From Pseudomonadota bacterium (lineage in GTDB: Bacteria; Pseudomonadota; Alphaproteobacteria; Micropepsales; Micropepsaceae), in contig JAJZDZ010000024.1 of the NCBI GenBank assembly GCA_021851325.1, forward strand, positions 1 to 40,897: a stretch of 40,897 nt of DNA, in the 5' to 3' direction. Of the stretch, positions 23,650-32,931 are shown in pieces; the stretch's first letter is position 1; every line of letters starts with the position of its first letter. A program made the position numbers and the translations under genes. Below the pieces are notes generated by a model. It worked only from the letters and a program-made list of their open reading frames with translations, did no database searches and was not told where the DNA came from.

Positions 23650-24783
23650 ATGGATTTTTCCTATAGCGAAGAGCAGACGCTCCTGCGTAACTCCGTCGCC
23701 AAGTTTCTCGCCGATCACTATGATTTCGAGAGCTACAAGAAGATTTCCCGTTCCGAAGCCGGTTGGTCGCGCTCGGTGTGGAAGCAGTTTGCCGAACTTG
23801 GTCTTATGGCAGCACCCCTGCCCGAAGAATATGGCGGGCTTGGCGGCGGTGCTGTCGAGACCATGATCATCATGGAAGAATTTGGCCGGGCGCTCGTGGT
23901 CGAACCCTTTACCTCCACGGTTGTGGTCGGTGGCGGCTTTCTGCGTCACGGCGGCAGCGCCGCTCAGAAGGAACAGTGGCTGGCCAAGATCGCCGAAGGC
24001 AGCAGCGTCATGGCCTTTGCCTTCGCCGAACCCGAAGGGCGCTATAATTTTGCCGATCTCACCACCACGGCCAAACGGAATGGCAGCGGCTATACCCTGA
24101 AGGGGCAGAAGGCAGTGGTGCTGAACGCTCCCCATGCGGACGTACTTATCGTCAGCGCCCGCACTGCGGGCGGACGACGCGACGCCAAAGGCGTCTCGGT
24201 CTTCCTCGTCGACAGGAACGCCAAGGGTGTGTCGACACGCGACTATCCCACCATCGATGGCCAGCGCGCCTCCGAGATCAGTTTTGATAATGTCGAGCTG
24301 CCCGCGGACGCGTTACTCGGGACCATCGATGAGGGACTTGGCCTGATCGAACGGGTGACGGATGAAGCCATTGCGGCGCATACGGCGGAAGCGGCCGGAG
24401 CGATGAAGGTTCTGCTCGACACCACCGTGGAATACACCAAAACACGCAAGCAGTTTGGCGTGCCGATCGGCAAGTTCCAGGTGCTGCAGCACCGTATGGT
24501 CGACATGTTCATCCAGGCCGAGCAGACCACCTCCATGGCGCTGATGGTGACGCTCAAACTCGATGAGAGCGAGAACGAACGCAAAAAGGCTGCGTCTGCA
24601 GCCAAAGTGCAGCTCGGCAAGGGTGGCCGCTTCGTCGGCCAGCAGGCGGTGCAGCTTCATGGCGGCATGGGTATGACTGATGAACTCAATGTCGGCCATT
24701 ATTTCAAGCGCCTGGCGCTCCTCGACACCCTCTATGGCAATGTCGACCATCATCTCAAGCGCTACGCAGCGCTCGGTGACTGA
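23650..24783 (+). CDS. Acyl-CoA dehydrogenase, second of the pair
   Basis: This is a 377-residue ACAD fold protein: LPEEYGGLGGGAVE in the N-terminal domain, AFAEPEGRYNFADL in place of the usual EPGAGSD loop, TRKQFGVPIGKFQVLQH as the FAD-binding helix, and QLHGGMGMTDE. The C-terminal loop reads LYGNVDHHLKR, so the canonical catalytic Glu (YEGTxxIQ) is absent. The FAD/substrate loop also diverges. In alpha2beta2 ACADs such as the FadE28-FadE29 pairs, one subunit lacks part of the active site and the two share FAD sites; the pairing here suggests such a heterotetramer (inference). RBS: AGGCCTCTC upstream, weak. The crotonase starts 29 bases after its stop. Confidence 0.88.
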   Translation: MDFSYSEEQTLLRNSVAKFLADHYDFESYKKISRSEAGWSRSVWKQFAELGLMAAPLPEEYGGLGGGAVETMIIMEEFGRALVVEPFTSTVVVGGGFLRHGGSAAQKEQWLAKIAEGSSVMAFAFAEPEGRYNFADLTTTAKRNGSGYTLKGQKAVVLNAPHADVLIVSARTAGGRRDAKGVSVFLVDRNAKGVSTRDYPTIDGQRASEISFDNVELPADALLGTIDEGLGLIERVTDEAIAAHTAEAAGAMKVLLDTTVEYTKTRKQFGVPIGKFQVLQHRMVDMFIQAEQTTSMALMVTLKLDESENERKKAASAAKVQLGKGGRFVGQQAVQLHGGMGMTDELNVGHYFKRLALLDTLYGNVDHHLKRYAALGD

Positions 24784-24812
24784 GTACTGGCTGCTCGTGC
24801 GGAGGACGGTCC

Positions 24813-25610
24813 ATGTCTGCGCTGCTGTATGACAAACACGGCTCCGTCGTGCGCCTGACCATCAATCGGCCGGAGGCGCGCAATCCCTTGGGTGAGGAGG
24901 GCGACGGCGCCCTGTTTGCCGATGCCGCCCAGAGGATCAATGAGGATCGCGAGGTCCGCTGCGTGATCCTGACCGGAGCCGGCCCGGCATTTTCGGCGGG
25001 TGGCAATCTCAAGGCGATGCGAGCGCGCTCCGGCAGTTTCGCCGGAGCGCCCGTGCATATTCGCGAGCGCTATCGCGGCGGTATTCACCGTCTGGTGAAG
25101 GCGGTCTGGGGCATCGAGGTGCCGGTGATCGCCGCTGTCAATGGTCCGGCGATCGGGTTGGGCAATGACGTGGCCTGTCTTGCCGACCTGCGTATTGCGG
25201 CGGATACCGCTCTGTTTGGTGCTACCTTTCTCAAAATCGGACTGGTACCCGGCGACGGTGGCGCCTGGATCCTGCCACGCACCATTGGTATGGCCCGCGC
25301 GGCGGAACTCTTCTACACCGGCGATACCATCGATGCGGCCACGGCACTTGCCTGGGGTCTTGTATCGCGGGTTGTGCCGGCGGCGCAGTTGATGGCAGAG
25401 GCCGAAGCTCTGGCGGCGCGCATCTGTCGTCAACCGCCCGACGTTCTGCGCATGACCAAACGCCTGATGCGTGAAGGGCAAGGCACGAGCTTCGACACCA
25501 TCATGGAGATGTCGGCAGCATTCCAGGCGCTTGCCCACGTCACCGAAGATCACGCCGAAGCCGTGGACGCGTTTTTTGACAAGCGTACCCCGCAGTTCAA
25601 GGGCAGCTGA
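24813..25610 (+). CDS. Enoyl-CoA hydratase/isomerase (crotonase) family protein
   Basis: This is a 265-residue crotonase. The oxyanion-hole elements are present: AGPAFSAGGNL near 55-66 and NGPAIGLGNDVACLADLRIA (110-129). The two acids of classical hydratases are changed. The Glu144 equivalent is Asp119, and the Glu164 position is Phe139, while Asp148 sits in VPGDGG close by. It may therefore be an isomerase, hydrolase or specialised hydratase. It follows the ACAD pair closely and would act on their enoyl-CoA product. GGAGGACGGTCC lies upstream of the ATG. The gene ends 46 bases before the convergent histidine kinase. Confidence 0.87.
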   Translation: MSALLYDKHGSVVRLTINRPEARNPLGEEGDGALFADAAQRINEDREVRCVILTGAGPAFSAGGNLKAMRARSGSFAGAPVHIRERYRGGIHRLVKAVWGIEVPVIAAVNGPAIGLGNDVACLADLRIAADTALFGATFLKIGLVPGDGGAWILPRTIGMARAAELFYTGDTIDAATALAWGLVSRVVPAAQLMAEAEALAARICRQPPDVLRMTKRLMREGQGTSFDTIMEMSAAFQALAHVTEDHAEAVDAFFDKRTPQFKGS

Positions 25611-25656
25611 CAGACGCCATTCGGTAAATATCGGGCAGCTGCCTGGCCGAGCCCCT

Positions 25657-27138
25657 TCAGGCGCACCTGGCTTCAGGAGTGCAGCGCTCGGCGGGCAGAA
25701 TTGCCATTACCTCAGTGCCGACTCCTGGCGTGCTGCCAAGGTGGACACGTCCGCCATGGGCCTCGATCAGGCCTTTGACGATGGCGAGGCCAAGCCCGGT
25801 ACCACGCTCGGCGGTGGTGATGTCATGGCGGGACTGGCCGAAGGTCTCGAAGATGCGCGAGACATCGTTGGCGGCAATACCGATACCGGTATCCCTGACG
25901 CCAATGGCGATCTCGCCGTCATCGAGACGCTGGGCAAAGGCGATCACCCGTCCACCCGCAGGGGTGAATTTGACCGCGTTGGACAGCAGGTTGAGCACGA
26001 TCTGGCGCAAGGCGCGGTCATCGGCCCGTACCCGCGGCAATCCGGGATGGCAGGAACACTCGAGGGCAAGTCCGCGCTCGGCGGCACGGGGCTCCAGCGT
26101 CCCGATACCATCTTGGAGCAGGGAGGGCAGATCGACCTCACGCTCGTCCAGCTCCATACGGCCGGCCTCGATCTTGGCAAGGTCAAGGATGTCGTTGATG
26201 AGCGTGAGCAGATGGGTGCCAGACTGGTGGATGTGGCGGGCATATTCGCTGGCCTTGACGGGTTGCTCGAGTATCCGCCTGGTTTCCAGCAGTTCGGAAA
26301 AGCCGAGTATGGCATTTAGTGGCGTGCGTAATTCATGGCTCATATTGGCCAGAAACTGCGATTTGGCATGACTGGCGCGTTCGGCGCGCTCGCGTGCAAA
26401 GTCAGACTCGGCCTTGGCACGGGTGAGATCGAGGATCAGTTCCTGCCGCTCGTCCTGCAGTGTCAGCACGCGGCGATGTGCGCGGTACTGCGCCAGCGTG
26501 TGATCCGTCATGATGAGGATGAAGCAGGCCGGCAGCAGGTTCATGAACGGAGCAGGATGGCTGCCCATCAGCCAGGGGATCAGAAGAAGATCAAGCCCGT
26601 AGATCAGCAGAGTGAGTGCGGCCATGAAGGCGTGTGGTGCGTTCATCGAACAGGCACCGGTCATGGAGGCGGCGATCACGATGTAAAGGATGAGGTTATA
26701 GTTCTGCATCGTGCTTTGCCACATGAAGGGCAAGAGCAGCGCCCATGAGGCCGTGACCGCGACTGCGAAGGCTACGAACACCCGAGACGCACGCGCCACC
26801 TGGCGCACCGATGCCCCCTCAGGGCACTCGATCAGGCGCTGGCGCAGGAGCGGAGAGATGAGGCTGGCGGTGCTCATCAAAAGCCACCACGCCAGCAGCC
26901 GTGGCCAGGGCACAAGACCGAAGTAGAAGGCAACAAGCAAAAGGCCGAAGGGTGGCATGAACAGCCACAGATGCCGTGTTGCGGCACCCTGGATGGCCAT
27001 CTGGCGGCGCACCAGATCGGCTTCGCCCGGGGTTTGGGGGGCGATCGATATCCTCAGTTCCTGCAGGAAGTTCCTCGGCGGCGGGACAAACGGCGGCAGG
27101 TCCGATGCCTGCACGGGTGGAGCCGAAAGCGATGTCAT
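25657..27138 (-). CDS. Membrane histidine kinase, orphan (second of tandem pair)
   Basis: This is a 493-residue sensor kinase. The N-terminal half has about six hydrophobic segments (55-215), probably a membrane sensor with no separate extracytoplasmic domain. A coiled-coil linker (225-256) leads to the H-box FLANMSHELRTPLNAILGF with His268, then the N-box NLLSNAVKF (383-391), G1 DTGIGI (416-421) and G2 GTGLGL (446-451), so the ATPase is intact. It ends without receiver or HPt domains, and no response regulator gene is next to it. Its ATG overlaps the TGA of the upstream kinase (ATGA), so the two are co-translated. Phosphotransfer to a regulator encoded elsewhere is implied. Confidence 0.9.
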   Translation of the reverse strand: MTSLSAPPVQASDLPPFVPPPRNFLQELRISIAPQTPGEADLVRRQMAIQGAATRHLWLFMPPFGLLLVAFYFGLVPWPRLLAWWLLMSTASLISPLLRQRLIECPEGASVRQVARASRVFVAFAVAVTASWALLLPFMWQSTMQNYNLILYIVIAASMTGACSMNAPHAFMAALTLLIYGLDLLLIPWLMGSHPAPFMNLLPACFILIMTDHTLAQYRAHRRVLTLQDERQELILDLTRAKAESDFARERAERASHAKSQFLANMSHELRTPLNAILGFSELLETRRILEQPVKASEYARHIHQSGTHLLTLINDILDLAKIEAGRMELDEREVDLPSLLQDGIGTLEPRAAERGLALECSCHPGLPRVRADDRALRQIVLNLLSNAVKFTPAGGRVIAFAQRLDDGEIAIGVRDTGIGIAANDVSRIFETFGQSRHDITTAERGTGLGLAIVKGLIEAHGGRVHLGSTPGVGTEVMAILPAERCTPEARCA

Positions 27139-28541
27139 GCCACCGCCTTCGCCCTGGTTTGAACGGGTTGCGCCCGGAAGGCCGGCAGGATCGCAGTAAA
27201 GGTTGAACCTTCGCCGACTGTGCTTGTCACGAAGATCTCGCCGCCATGGGCCTCGATCAAGCCCTTGACGATGGCAAGTCCAAGCCCGGTGCCCTTGTCG
27301 ATGGTGGCAACGTCATAGCGGCCCTGGCCGAATTTCTCGAAGATTTTGACCTGATCCTCAACGGCAATGCCAATTCCGGTGTCGCGGACACCAAACACGA
27401 TGCGCCCGTCGGTGCGGGGATGGGCAAAGACCGTGATCTCTCCGCCTCGGGGCGTGAATTTGAGGGCGTTAGACAGAAGATTGAGCAGGACCTGTCGGAG
27501 TGCCCGTCCGTCGGCCAGGAGCAAGGGCAGGCTTGTAATCTTGCTCGTCATCTGAACGCCTGCGGTGTCCGCAGCCGGAGCAATGAGACGCAGGCAATCG
27601 GCAATGATATCGGCGAGACAGACCTCGCCTTCATGAAGCACTTCGCCGCCGGCCTCAATCTTCGCCAGATCAAGGATGTCATTGATCAGGGTGAGGAGAT
27701 GCTTGCCGGAGTCATGAATATAGCCGGCGTATTCTTCGGTCTTGATGGTATCGGTCCTCAGGCCCTGGATCAGTTCGGAAAAACCGAGAATGGCGTTGAG
27801 CGGGGTTCGCAGCTCGTGACTCATGTTCGCCAGAAACTGCGATTTGGCCTGGCTCGCCTGTTCGGCCCGGTCGCGGGCACGATCCGATTCGCCCTTCGCG
27901 GCCTTCAGGCCATCAATGAGCGCTGCGCGCTCATGCACCAGGACCAGCATGTCGCGTGCCGTGCGATGCATGCTGATCTGGATCTGTATCATGTAGCCAA
28001 TATAGAAGACGGCGAGCAGCGCGATGGCGGTCATGATTTCGCCGCCCTGCCGCAGCGGGATGATCACGAGAGTTGCGCCATAGACGACGGTCCCGATGGT
28101 GGCCAGCGGTACACTGATGCTGCAGGCGGCGGTGGCGCCGGCAAGCGTGCAGGCAAGCAGCAGCATCAGCAGAAACTGATCCATCACATTGTTGGGCTGC
28201 CACAGGAAGAAGGCCATGGAGGCCCAGGTGAGGACAAACAGCCCATAGCAGAGACTGTAAAGAAGTAGCCAGCGACGTGCCGTGCTGGCTGCATTGGAAG
28301 GCAATGGGAAGCGTTCGGGCAGCGTCCCTTGCACGATCACGCTGGCCAGCACCAGAATGGCCCAGATGAAGACGTTTTGCGCCGGCACCCAGCGGGCGTA
28401 GATCACGCAGATGACCGCGCCCACCAATGGCATGACGACAGTGCTCGGACGCAGATTACGCATCGCCATGCGCAACTCGTCATAGACCAGCGTGTCGTCC
28501 AGCCTATCGGTGTCGGGGCGATAAATTGGGGCCCAGCCCAT
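27135..28541 (-). CDS. Membrane histidine kinase, orphan (first of tandem pair)
   Basis: This 468-residue sensor kinase has the same architecture as its neighbour: hydrophobic sensor (about 35-185), coiled-coil (200-232), H-box with His242, N-box NLLSNALKF (354-362), DTGIGI (388-393) and GTGLGL (417-422). It is a diverged paralogue with a different membrane part. I place the start at the ATG at 28541 (MGWAPIYR), with GGGAG 6 bases upstream. A longer frame reaching 28715 overlaps the divergent ABM gene start and lacks a ribosome site. It is co-translated with the next kinase through ATGA. No partner regulator is visible. Confidence 0.9.
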   Translation of the reverse strand: MGWAPIYRPDTDRLDDTLVYDELRMAMRNLRPSTVVMPLVGAVICVIYARWVPAQNVFIWAILVLASVIVQGTLPERFPLPSNAASTARRWLLLYSLCYGLFVLTWASMAFFLWQPNNVMDQFLLMLLLACTLAGATAACSISVPLATIGTVVYGATLVIIPLRQGGEIMTAIALLAVFYIGYMIQIQISMHRTARDMLVLVHERAALIDGLKAAKGESDRARDRAEQASQAKSQFLANMSHELRTPLNAILGFSELIQGLRTDTIKTEEYAGYIHDSGKHLLTLINDILDLAKIEAGGEVLHEGEVCLADIIADCLRLIAPAADTAGVQMTSKITSLPLLLADGRALRQVLLNLLSNALKFTPRGGEITVFAHPRTDGRIVFGVRDTGIGIAVEDQVKIFEKFGQGRYDVATIDKGTGLGLAIVKGLIEAHGGEIFVTSTVGEGSTFTAILPAFRAQPVQTRAKAVA

Positions 28542-28678
28542 GGCGTCTCCCGTCTGCGGCCAAGCCGTGTTTTGGGGGGAAACATAGGTAGGTAAGGTTA
28601 AAATCCTCTTGCAAAGCCCCGGTTGCGGCACCGCACCCAAGACGCTAGCCTGCGGCAAAGCCAAATCGGGAGTGAAAG

Positions 28679-28969
28679 ATGGCAATTGCAGTACTGGCCA
28701 CGTTGAAGGTTGCAAGCGGCAAGGAACAGGAGTTCGAAGGCGTGTTCCGCGAGCTTTCGGCCCAGGTACGCGCCAATGAGCCGGGCAACAAACTTTATCA
28801 GCTGTGCCGCTCCAAAGCCGACCCGTCGGTTTACACGGTCATGGAAGTTTATGCCGACGATGCCGCGCTGGCAGCCCATGGTGCCTCGGCGCATTTCAAG
28901 GCGGCAGGTCCGAAGCTTGGGCCCTGCCTGGGCGGCAAGCCGGAAATCCAGTATTTCGAAACGGTCTAA
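28679..28969 (+). CDS. Antibiotic biosynthesis monooxygenase (ABM)-like / quinol monooxygenase-type protein
   Basis: This 96-residue protein has the dimeric alpha+beta ABM/YgiN fold. Its marks are IAVLATLKVASGKEQEFEGV at the start, EPGNKLYQLCRS with the conserved Glu-Pro-Gly and following Tyr, and VMEVYADDAALAAHGASAHFKAAG, where the 'Y-x-D-x-x-A-x-x-x-H' helix closes the fold. Such proteins act as cofactor-free quinol or quinone oxygenases, or in methylglyoxal or haem-like chemistry; the substrate here is unknown. It is a lone gene flanked by histidine kinases on the opposite strand. The spacing (137 bases) to the divergent kinase allows separate promoters. Confidence 0.82.
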   Translation: MAIAVLATLKVASGKEQEFEGVFRELSAQVRANEPGNKLYQLCRSKADPSVYTVMEVYADDAALAAHGASAHFKAAGPKLGPCLGGKPEIQYFETV

Positions 28970-28978
28970 AGCCGGAAA

Positions 28979-30427
28979 TTACGCAGCTTTGTCGATACGG
29001 CGACGGGCAGGGAAGATGGCGGTCACCGTCGTGCCCTTGCCCGGCTCGCTGTCGATCAAAAGCTCGCCCTCATGCAGCCGGACGAGGGAGTGAGAAATAG
29101 GCAGGCCAAGCCCGGTGCCCTGATGCCGGCGGGAAAGGGCCGAATCGATCTGGCCGAAGGGCGATAGCGCCACCTTGATATCGCCAGGGCTCATGCCGAT
29201 ACCGGTATCGCGAACCGCAATGACGAGCCCCTTGCTGCCTTCATCGCGGGCGCTGATGCGCACCGTGCCACCCTCCGGCGTGAACTTGATCGCGTTGGCC
29301 ATGAGATTGAGCAGGACCTGGCGAAGCGCTCTGGGATCCGCCTTGAGCGCGGGCAGATCGCTGGCAATGTCCTGGCTTGGCGTCACCTGGCCTTCGTCGG
29401 CCTTGACCTTCAGCAGGCTGAGACACTGCTCGATCAGCGCGGGAAGCGCGACGTCACTTTCATGCAGCTCGAGTTTGCCGGCTTCGAGCTTGGCCAGATC
29501 AAGGACATCATTGATCAGCTCGAGCAGATAGGTGCCGCTCGTATGAATGTCGCGTGCGTAAGCTGCGTATTGCGGCTTGCAGGCGCCAAACATCTCGTTG
29601 GCAATGATCTCGGAGAAGCCCAGTATAGCATTGAGTGGCGTGCGCAGCTCATGGCTCATATTGGCAAGAAATTCGGTCTTGGCGCGATTGGCAAATTCTG
29701 CTGCTTCCTTGGCCTGGATCAGCGCTTCCTCGGCCATTTTGCGCGCGGTGATGTCGGTAATCCACGACAGCGAGGCCGGGATGCCGTCCCAGATGACAAG
29801 CGCGGCCTGGGCATCGGCCCAGACGATGCTGCCATCGCGGTGAATGAGCCGGAACTCATAGTGGGGGGTAGTCTCATGCCCCTTCATGCGGGCATCGATG
29901 CGCCCGACGATAAGCCCGACGTCGTCGGGATGGATCACGACGTTGATGGTATCGTAGGCTCGTTCGGTCAGCTCTTTGGCATCGGCATAACCGATCATGC
30001 GGGCAAAGCCGTCATTCAGGTAAAGCACACGCTCATTGGTGCGCACGACGATGCCCTGATGTGAACCTTCCACCACCCGCCGCATCTGCTTGGCGACACG
30101 GCGCGCGGCAATCCTGGGGTCGGCATAGAGCTTGACGTCAATGCGTCCCCCTTCGCTGCGCAGGTGCACTTCATTCATGTAGGGGCTCTTGCCGGCGCCG
30201 CGGGGGAAGTGCAGCACCAGGCTCGCGTTGCGGCCCTCTTCGGCGATCAGCCAGGCGAGGGTGGAGGCAAGAAACGGCCGGTCCTGGAGGGCCACCTGCG
30301 CCGACAGCATGATACCGGGCGCAAGGCCGTGGACGGCCGCACCGGCCGTATCGCCCACGTCCAGGTCCAGTACCATCCCGGCGCCGTCGATAAGCGCGTG
30401 CACGGCTGGTGCCGTGTCTTCCTGCAT
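28979..30427 (-). CDS. PAS-domain histidine kinase, soluble, orphan
   Basis: This 482-residue kinase has no membrane segments. The N-terminal 1-110 region looks like a degenerate sensor domain. A PAS domain spans about 115-230, with LYLNDGFARMIGY at its core and DGSIVWADAQA ending in WITDITARKMAEE, the PAC motif. The kinase part has FLANMSHELRTPLNAILGF with His259, NLMANAIKF (374-382), DTGIGM (407-412) and QGTGLGLPIS (437-446). It ends without a receiver. It is the third orphan kinase within 5 kb; its H-box region is close to the two others, so the cluster shares a common origin. The ATG at 30427 follows GGGGAAGAGC. Confidence 0.9.
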   Translation of the reverse strand: MQEDTAPAVHALIDGAGMVLDLDVGDTAGAAVHGLAPGIMLSAQVALQDRPFLASTLAWLIAEEGRNASLVLHFPRGAGKSPYMNEVHLRSEGGRIDVKLYADPRIAARRVAKQMRRVVEGSHQGIVVRTNERVLYLNDGFARMIGYADAKELTERAYDTINVVIHPDDVGLIVGRIDARMKGHETTPHYEFRLIHRDGSIVWADAQAALVIWDGIPASLSWITDITARKMAEEALIQAKEAAEFANRAKTEFLANMSHELRTPLNAILGFSEIIANEMFGACKPQYAAYARDIHTSGTYLLELINDVLDLAKLEAGKLELHESDVALPALIEQCLSLLKVKADEGQVTPSQDIASDLPALKADPRALRQVLLNLMANAIKFTPEGGTVRISARDEGSKGLVIAVRDTGIGMSPGDIKVALSPFGQIDSALSRRHQGTGLGLPISHSLVRLHEGELLIDSEPGKGTTVTAIFPARRRIDKAA

Positions 30428-30528
30428 GCTCTTCCCCTATCTCGCGACTGCTCGGCCGACATGGTCGGCAGCCGCATTGGGAAGGGAGCATACCCCCGTC
30501 TGGTTAAGGGGACTTTATAGCCCGCGGA

Positions 30529-31440
30529 TCAGCCCTTGATCGGGCTATCCTGCAGGCGGGCCATGAATTTCTCGGTCTGCTCCGAGCCCATGGTGTAGTG
30601 CCGGGCCCCGGAAAAGTCAGAAATCCTGCCCCAATATTCGGCCACGGTATCGGCATCAGCCCGGTGGCCGAGGTTGAGCCCCTCGCTTTCGACGATCTGG
30701 GCCGCGGCAAAAACTCCGGCCCCGGCCGTCAGGATCATACCGGTTGGGGCGTCGTCACTGACCAGATAGACGACACCCGGGGTTACATATTCCGGCTTGA
30801 GCATTTCCAGCACCTGCGGCGGCATCAGGTTTTCGGTCATGCGCGTGGCGGCCACCGGTGCGATGGCATTGACCTTGATGTTGTCTTTCGCACCCTCGAG
30901 CTTGAGCGTGTTCATGAAGCCGACGAGGCCGAGCTTGGCAGCGCCGTAATTGGTCTGGCCAAAATTGCCGTAAAGACCGGTTGAGGAGGTGGTGACAACA
31001 ATGCGGCCATATTGCTGCTCGCGCATGATCGGCCAGATCGCCTTGCAGGGCTTGACGCTGCCCATGACGTGGACATCCATCACCGCAGTGAAATCCTTGA
31101 GCTCCATCTTGGCAAAGCTCTTGTCGCGCAGGATGCCGGCATTGGCGATGAGCACGTCGATGCGTCCCCAGGTCTCCATGGTCTGCTTGACGAGATGGGC
31201 AACACCGGCGTCATCGGTGACGGAGGCGCCATTGGCAATTGCCTCGCCGCCCGCCGCCTTGATTTCCGCTACCACCTTCTGTGCCGCTTCCGAGCTGCCG
31301 CCGGTGCCATCCACCGAGCCGCCCAGATCATTGACCACCACCTTGGCACCGCGACGCGCCAGTTCCAGGGCATGGGCGCGGCCAAGTCCGCCGCCGGCGC
31401 CGGTAACGATGGCGACTTTGCCGTCAAAGCGAATGGTCAT
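30529..31440 (-). CDS. SDR-family (3R)-hydroxyacyl-CoA dehydrogenase-like oxidoreductase
   Basis: This 303-residue short-chain dehydrogenase has TGAGGGLGRAHA (13-24) as the NAD(P)-binding turn, ANAGILRD (99-106), and the active-site Ser-Tyr-Lys set (SST 152-154, Y165, K169). The extended GRAHALELARRGAKVVVNDLGGS start, the long insert and the EYWGRISDFSGARHYTMGS C-terminal segment fit the dehydrogenase domain of peroxisomal MFE-2/17beta-HSD4-type proteins. It probably oxidises 3-hydroxyacyl-CoA in the beta-oxidation route represented by the ACAD pair and crotonase upstream. It is monocistronic as far as I see. Confidence 0.85.
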   Translation of the reverse strand: MTIRFDGKVAIVTGAGGGLGRAHALELARRGAKVVVNDLGGSVDGTGGSSEAAQKVVAEIKAAGGEAIANGASVTDDAGVAHLVKQTMETWGRIDVLIANAGILRDKSFAKMELKDFTAVMDVHVMGSVKPCKAIWPIMREQQYGRIVVTTSSTGLYGNFGQTNYGAAKLGLVGFMNTLKLEGAKDNIKVNAIAPVAATRMTENLMPPQVLEMLKPEYVTPGVVYLVSDDAPTGMILTAGAGVFAAAQIVESEGLNLGHRADADTVAEYWGRISDFSGARHYTMGSEQTEKFMARLQDSPIKG

Positions 31441-31497
31441 GACAAAACTCCTCTGCGATAGGGCTCGGCAAGTGATGGACGATCCAGGCCAAGCCGG

Positions 31498-32673
31498 TCA
31501 AGTCGCCTGTTCAGGCCGAGGGGGTAGGACAGGTGCGGCTGGACCGCGCAACCAGCGATTGGCAGGCTTCTCGACCAGCCGATAAAGCACATAGCCCCAA
31601 AGGACACAGGCGGGCACCAGTAGCGTGGGCTCCAGCACATGTACCAGCCGATAGTGGGTCACCAGCGCCTCGGGATAGATTCGCTGCTGCAGGAAGCGTA
31701 GCAGCATGAGAAGCGCAGTCTGCCCCATATAGATGGCGTAGGACCATTCCCCCAGGCGTTGCAGCGGCTTTCTCATGAACAGGCGGGCAACGGCACCGCG
31801 ATCGAACGCAAGACTGGCCACGATCAATGTCATCGCTCCAGCAATCCACACATCCATCGGATTGTGCGCCCATCCGGTGTGGTAGATGACGTAAAAGAAG
31901 GTTGCAAACACGAGCAGTTGCGCCACCGTGAACGCGACCTCCGGTACACGCGCGAGCTTTGGGCTCCAATGACGATGAAGCATGGCAAGCGCGACGCCAA
32001 TGGCAAAATCGGCAAAGCCTCGTACCAGGCCGAGGTCAAAGGTCAGATCAAGACCATGACCTGACGTCAGCGCCAGGTTGCGGAGGGTAATGAAGCCGAG
32101 CGCGAGCAGAAGCAGGGCGCGTCCGACGGTGCCGCGGGCCGCAAATAGAAAGATCGGGAAAGCAAGGCAGAGGGCAAATTCGACGCTGATAAACCAGGCA
32201 ACGCCATTCCAGCTCAGCTGCCCCATGACGTGCCAGGCCTGGATCAGAAGCAGGTTGAATGCCAGCGCCCGAAGGCTCATGTCAGGATGATAGATCGGCA
32301 GATCAAACACCGAGACGTAGCCACCGGCATGGGCAAGAGCTCGCAGTACCAGGAGCATGCCCCCCAGGACGATGATCATCGCCAGATGCACCGGATAAAG
32401 CCGTGCCAGACGATTGCGCAGAAACTGGCCATAGCCCTTGAGGGTGAAGAGGCTCTGCCAGCGCGAAAAATAAACGTAGGTGAGGATGAAGCCGGAGAGG
32501 ACGAAGAAGAATTCGACCCACAGATAGCCCTTGGCCACGAAGATGTCGAACCAGGGTACGTGCTGATAACCGTGACCTTCGTGATAGTGATAAAGCACGA
32601 GAAACAGCGGCGGCAGCGCCCGGGCACCGGTAAGAGCGCGGATTTCGCGGGCAGGTTTATCAGCTTCGGACAT
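31498..32673 (-). CDS. Acyltransferase 3 family integral membrane protein
   Basis: This 391-residue protein with about ten transmembrane helices begins with RALTGARALPPLFLVLYHY, the R-x-L-x-G-x-R-A-x-A signature of the acyltransferase 3 (OafB/NolX-type O-acetylase) family with the conserved His in the first helix. A second landmark is WVEFFFVLSGFILTYVY. These proteins transfer acyl groups to surface or exported carbohydrates or lipids. I use the ATG at 32673 (MSEADKPA) as the start since the family signature begins 11 residues later; the open frame continues 25 codons further. RBS support is weak. The gene stands alone, divergent from the nucleoside transporter. Confidence 0.82.
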   Translation of the reverse strand: MSEADKPAREIRALTGARALPPLFLVLYHYHEGHGYQHVPWFDIFVAKGYLWVEFFFVLSGFILTYVYFSRWQSLFTLKGYGQFLRNRLARLYPVHLAMIIVLGGMLLVLRALAHAGGYVSVFDLPIYHPDMSLRALAFNLLLIQAWHVMGQLSWNGVAWFISVEFALCLAFPIFLFAARGTVGRALLLLALGFITLRNLALTSGHGLDLTFDLGLVRGFADFAIGVALAMLHRHWSPKLARVPEVAFTVAQLLVFATFFYVIYHTGWAHNPMDVWIAGAMTLIVASLAFDRGAVARLFMRKPLQRLGEWSYAIYMGQTALLMLLRFLQQRIYPEALVTHYRLVHVLEPTLLVPACVLWGYVLYRLVEKPANRWLRGPAAPVLPPRPEQAT

Positions 32674-32931
32674 TGGCGCGCAGACACGAGGATCCCGTAC
32701 GCATATAGCGCGGCAGGTGGCAGGTGCGTAACCCATTATTAATCCCACCGGCCAATTGGCGTGGGGATAATGGCGTGCTCAGTTAGCAGATGAGGTCCCA
32801 TGGCCGGGGCGGGGATCTCGGGCAGGCTCAAGGTGCCCGGACAGTCCGTGGCGGGCGGCTGCGCAAAGGGCTTGCGCTGTGCTGTGGTCCGCATGGCAAG
32901 CTGCGCGGCAACGTGATCGGGGGGGCGTACT

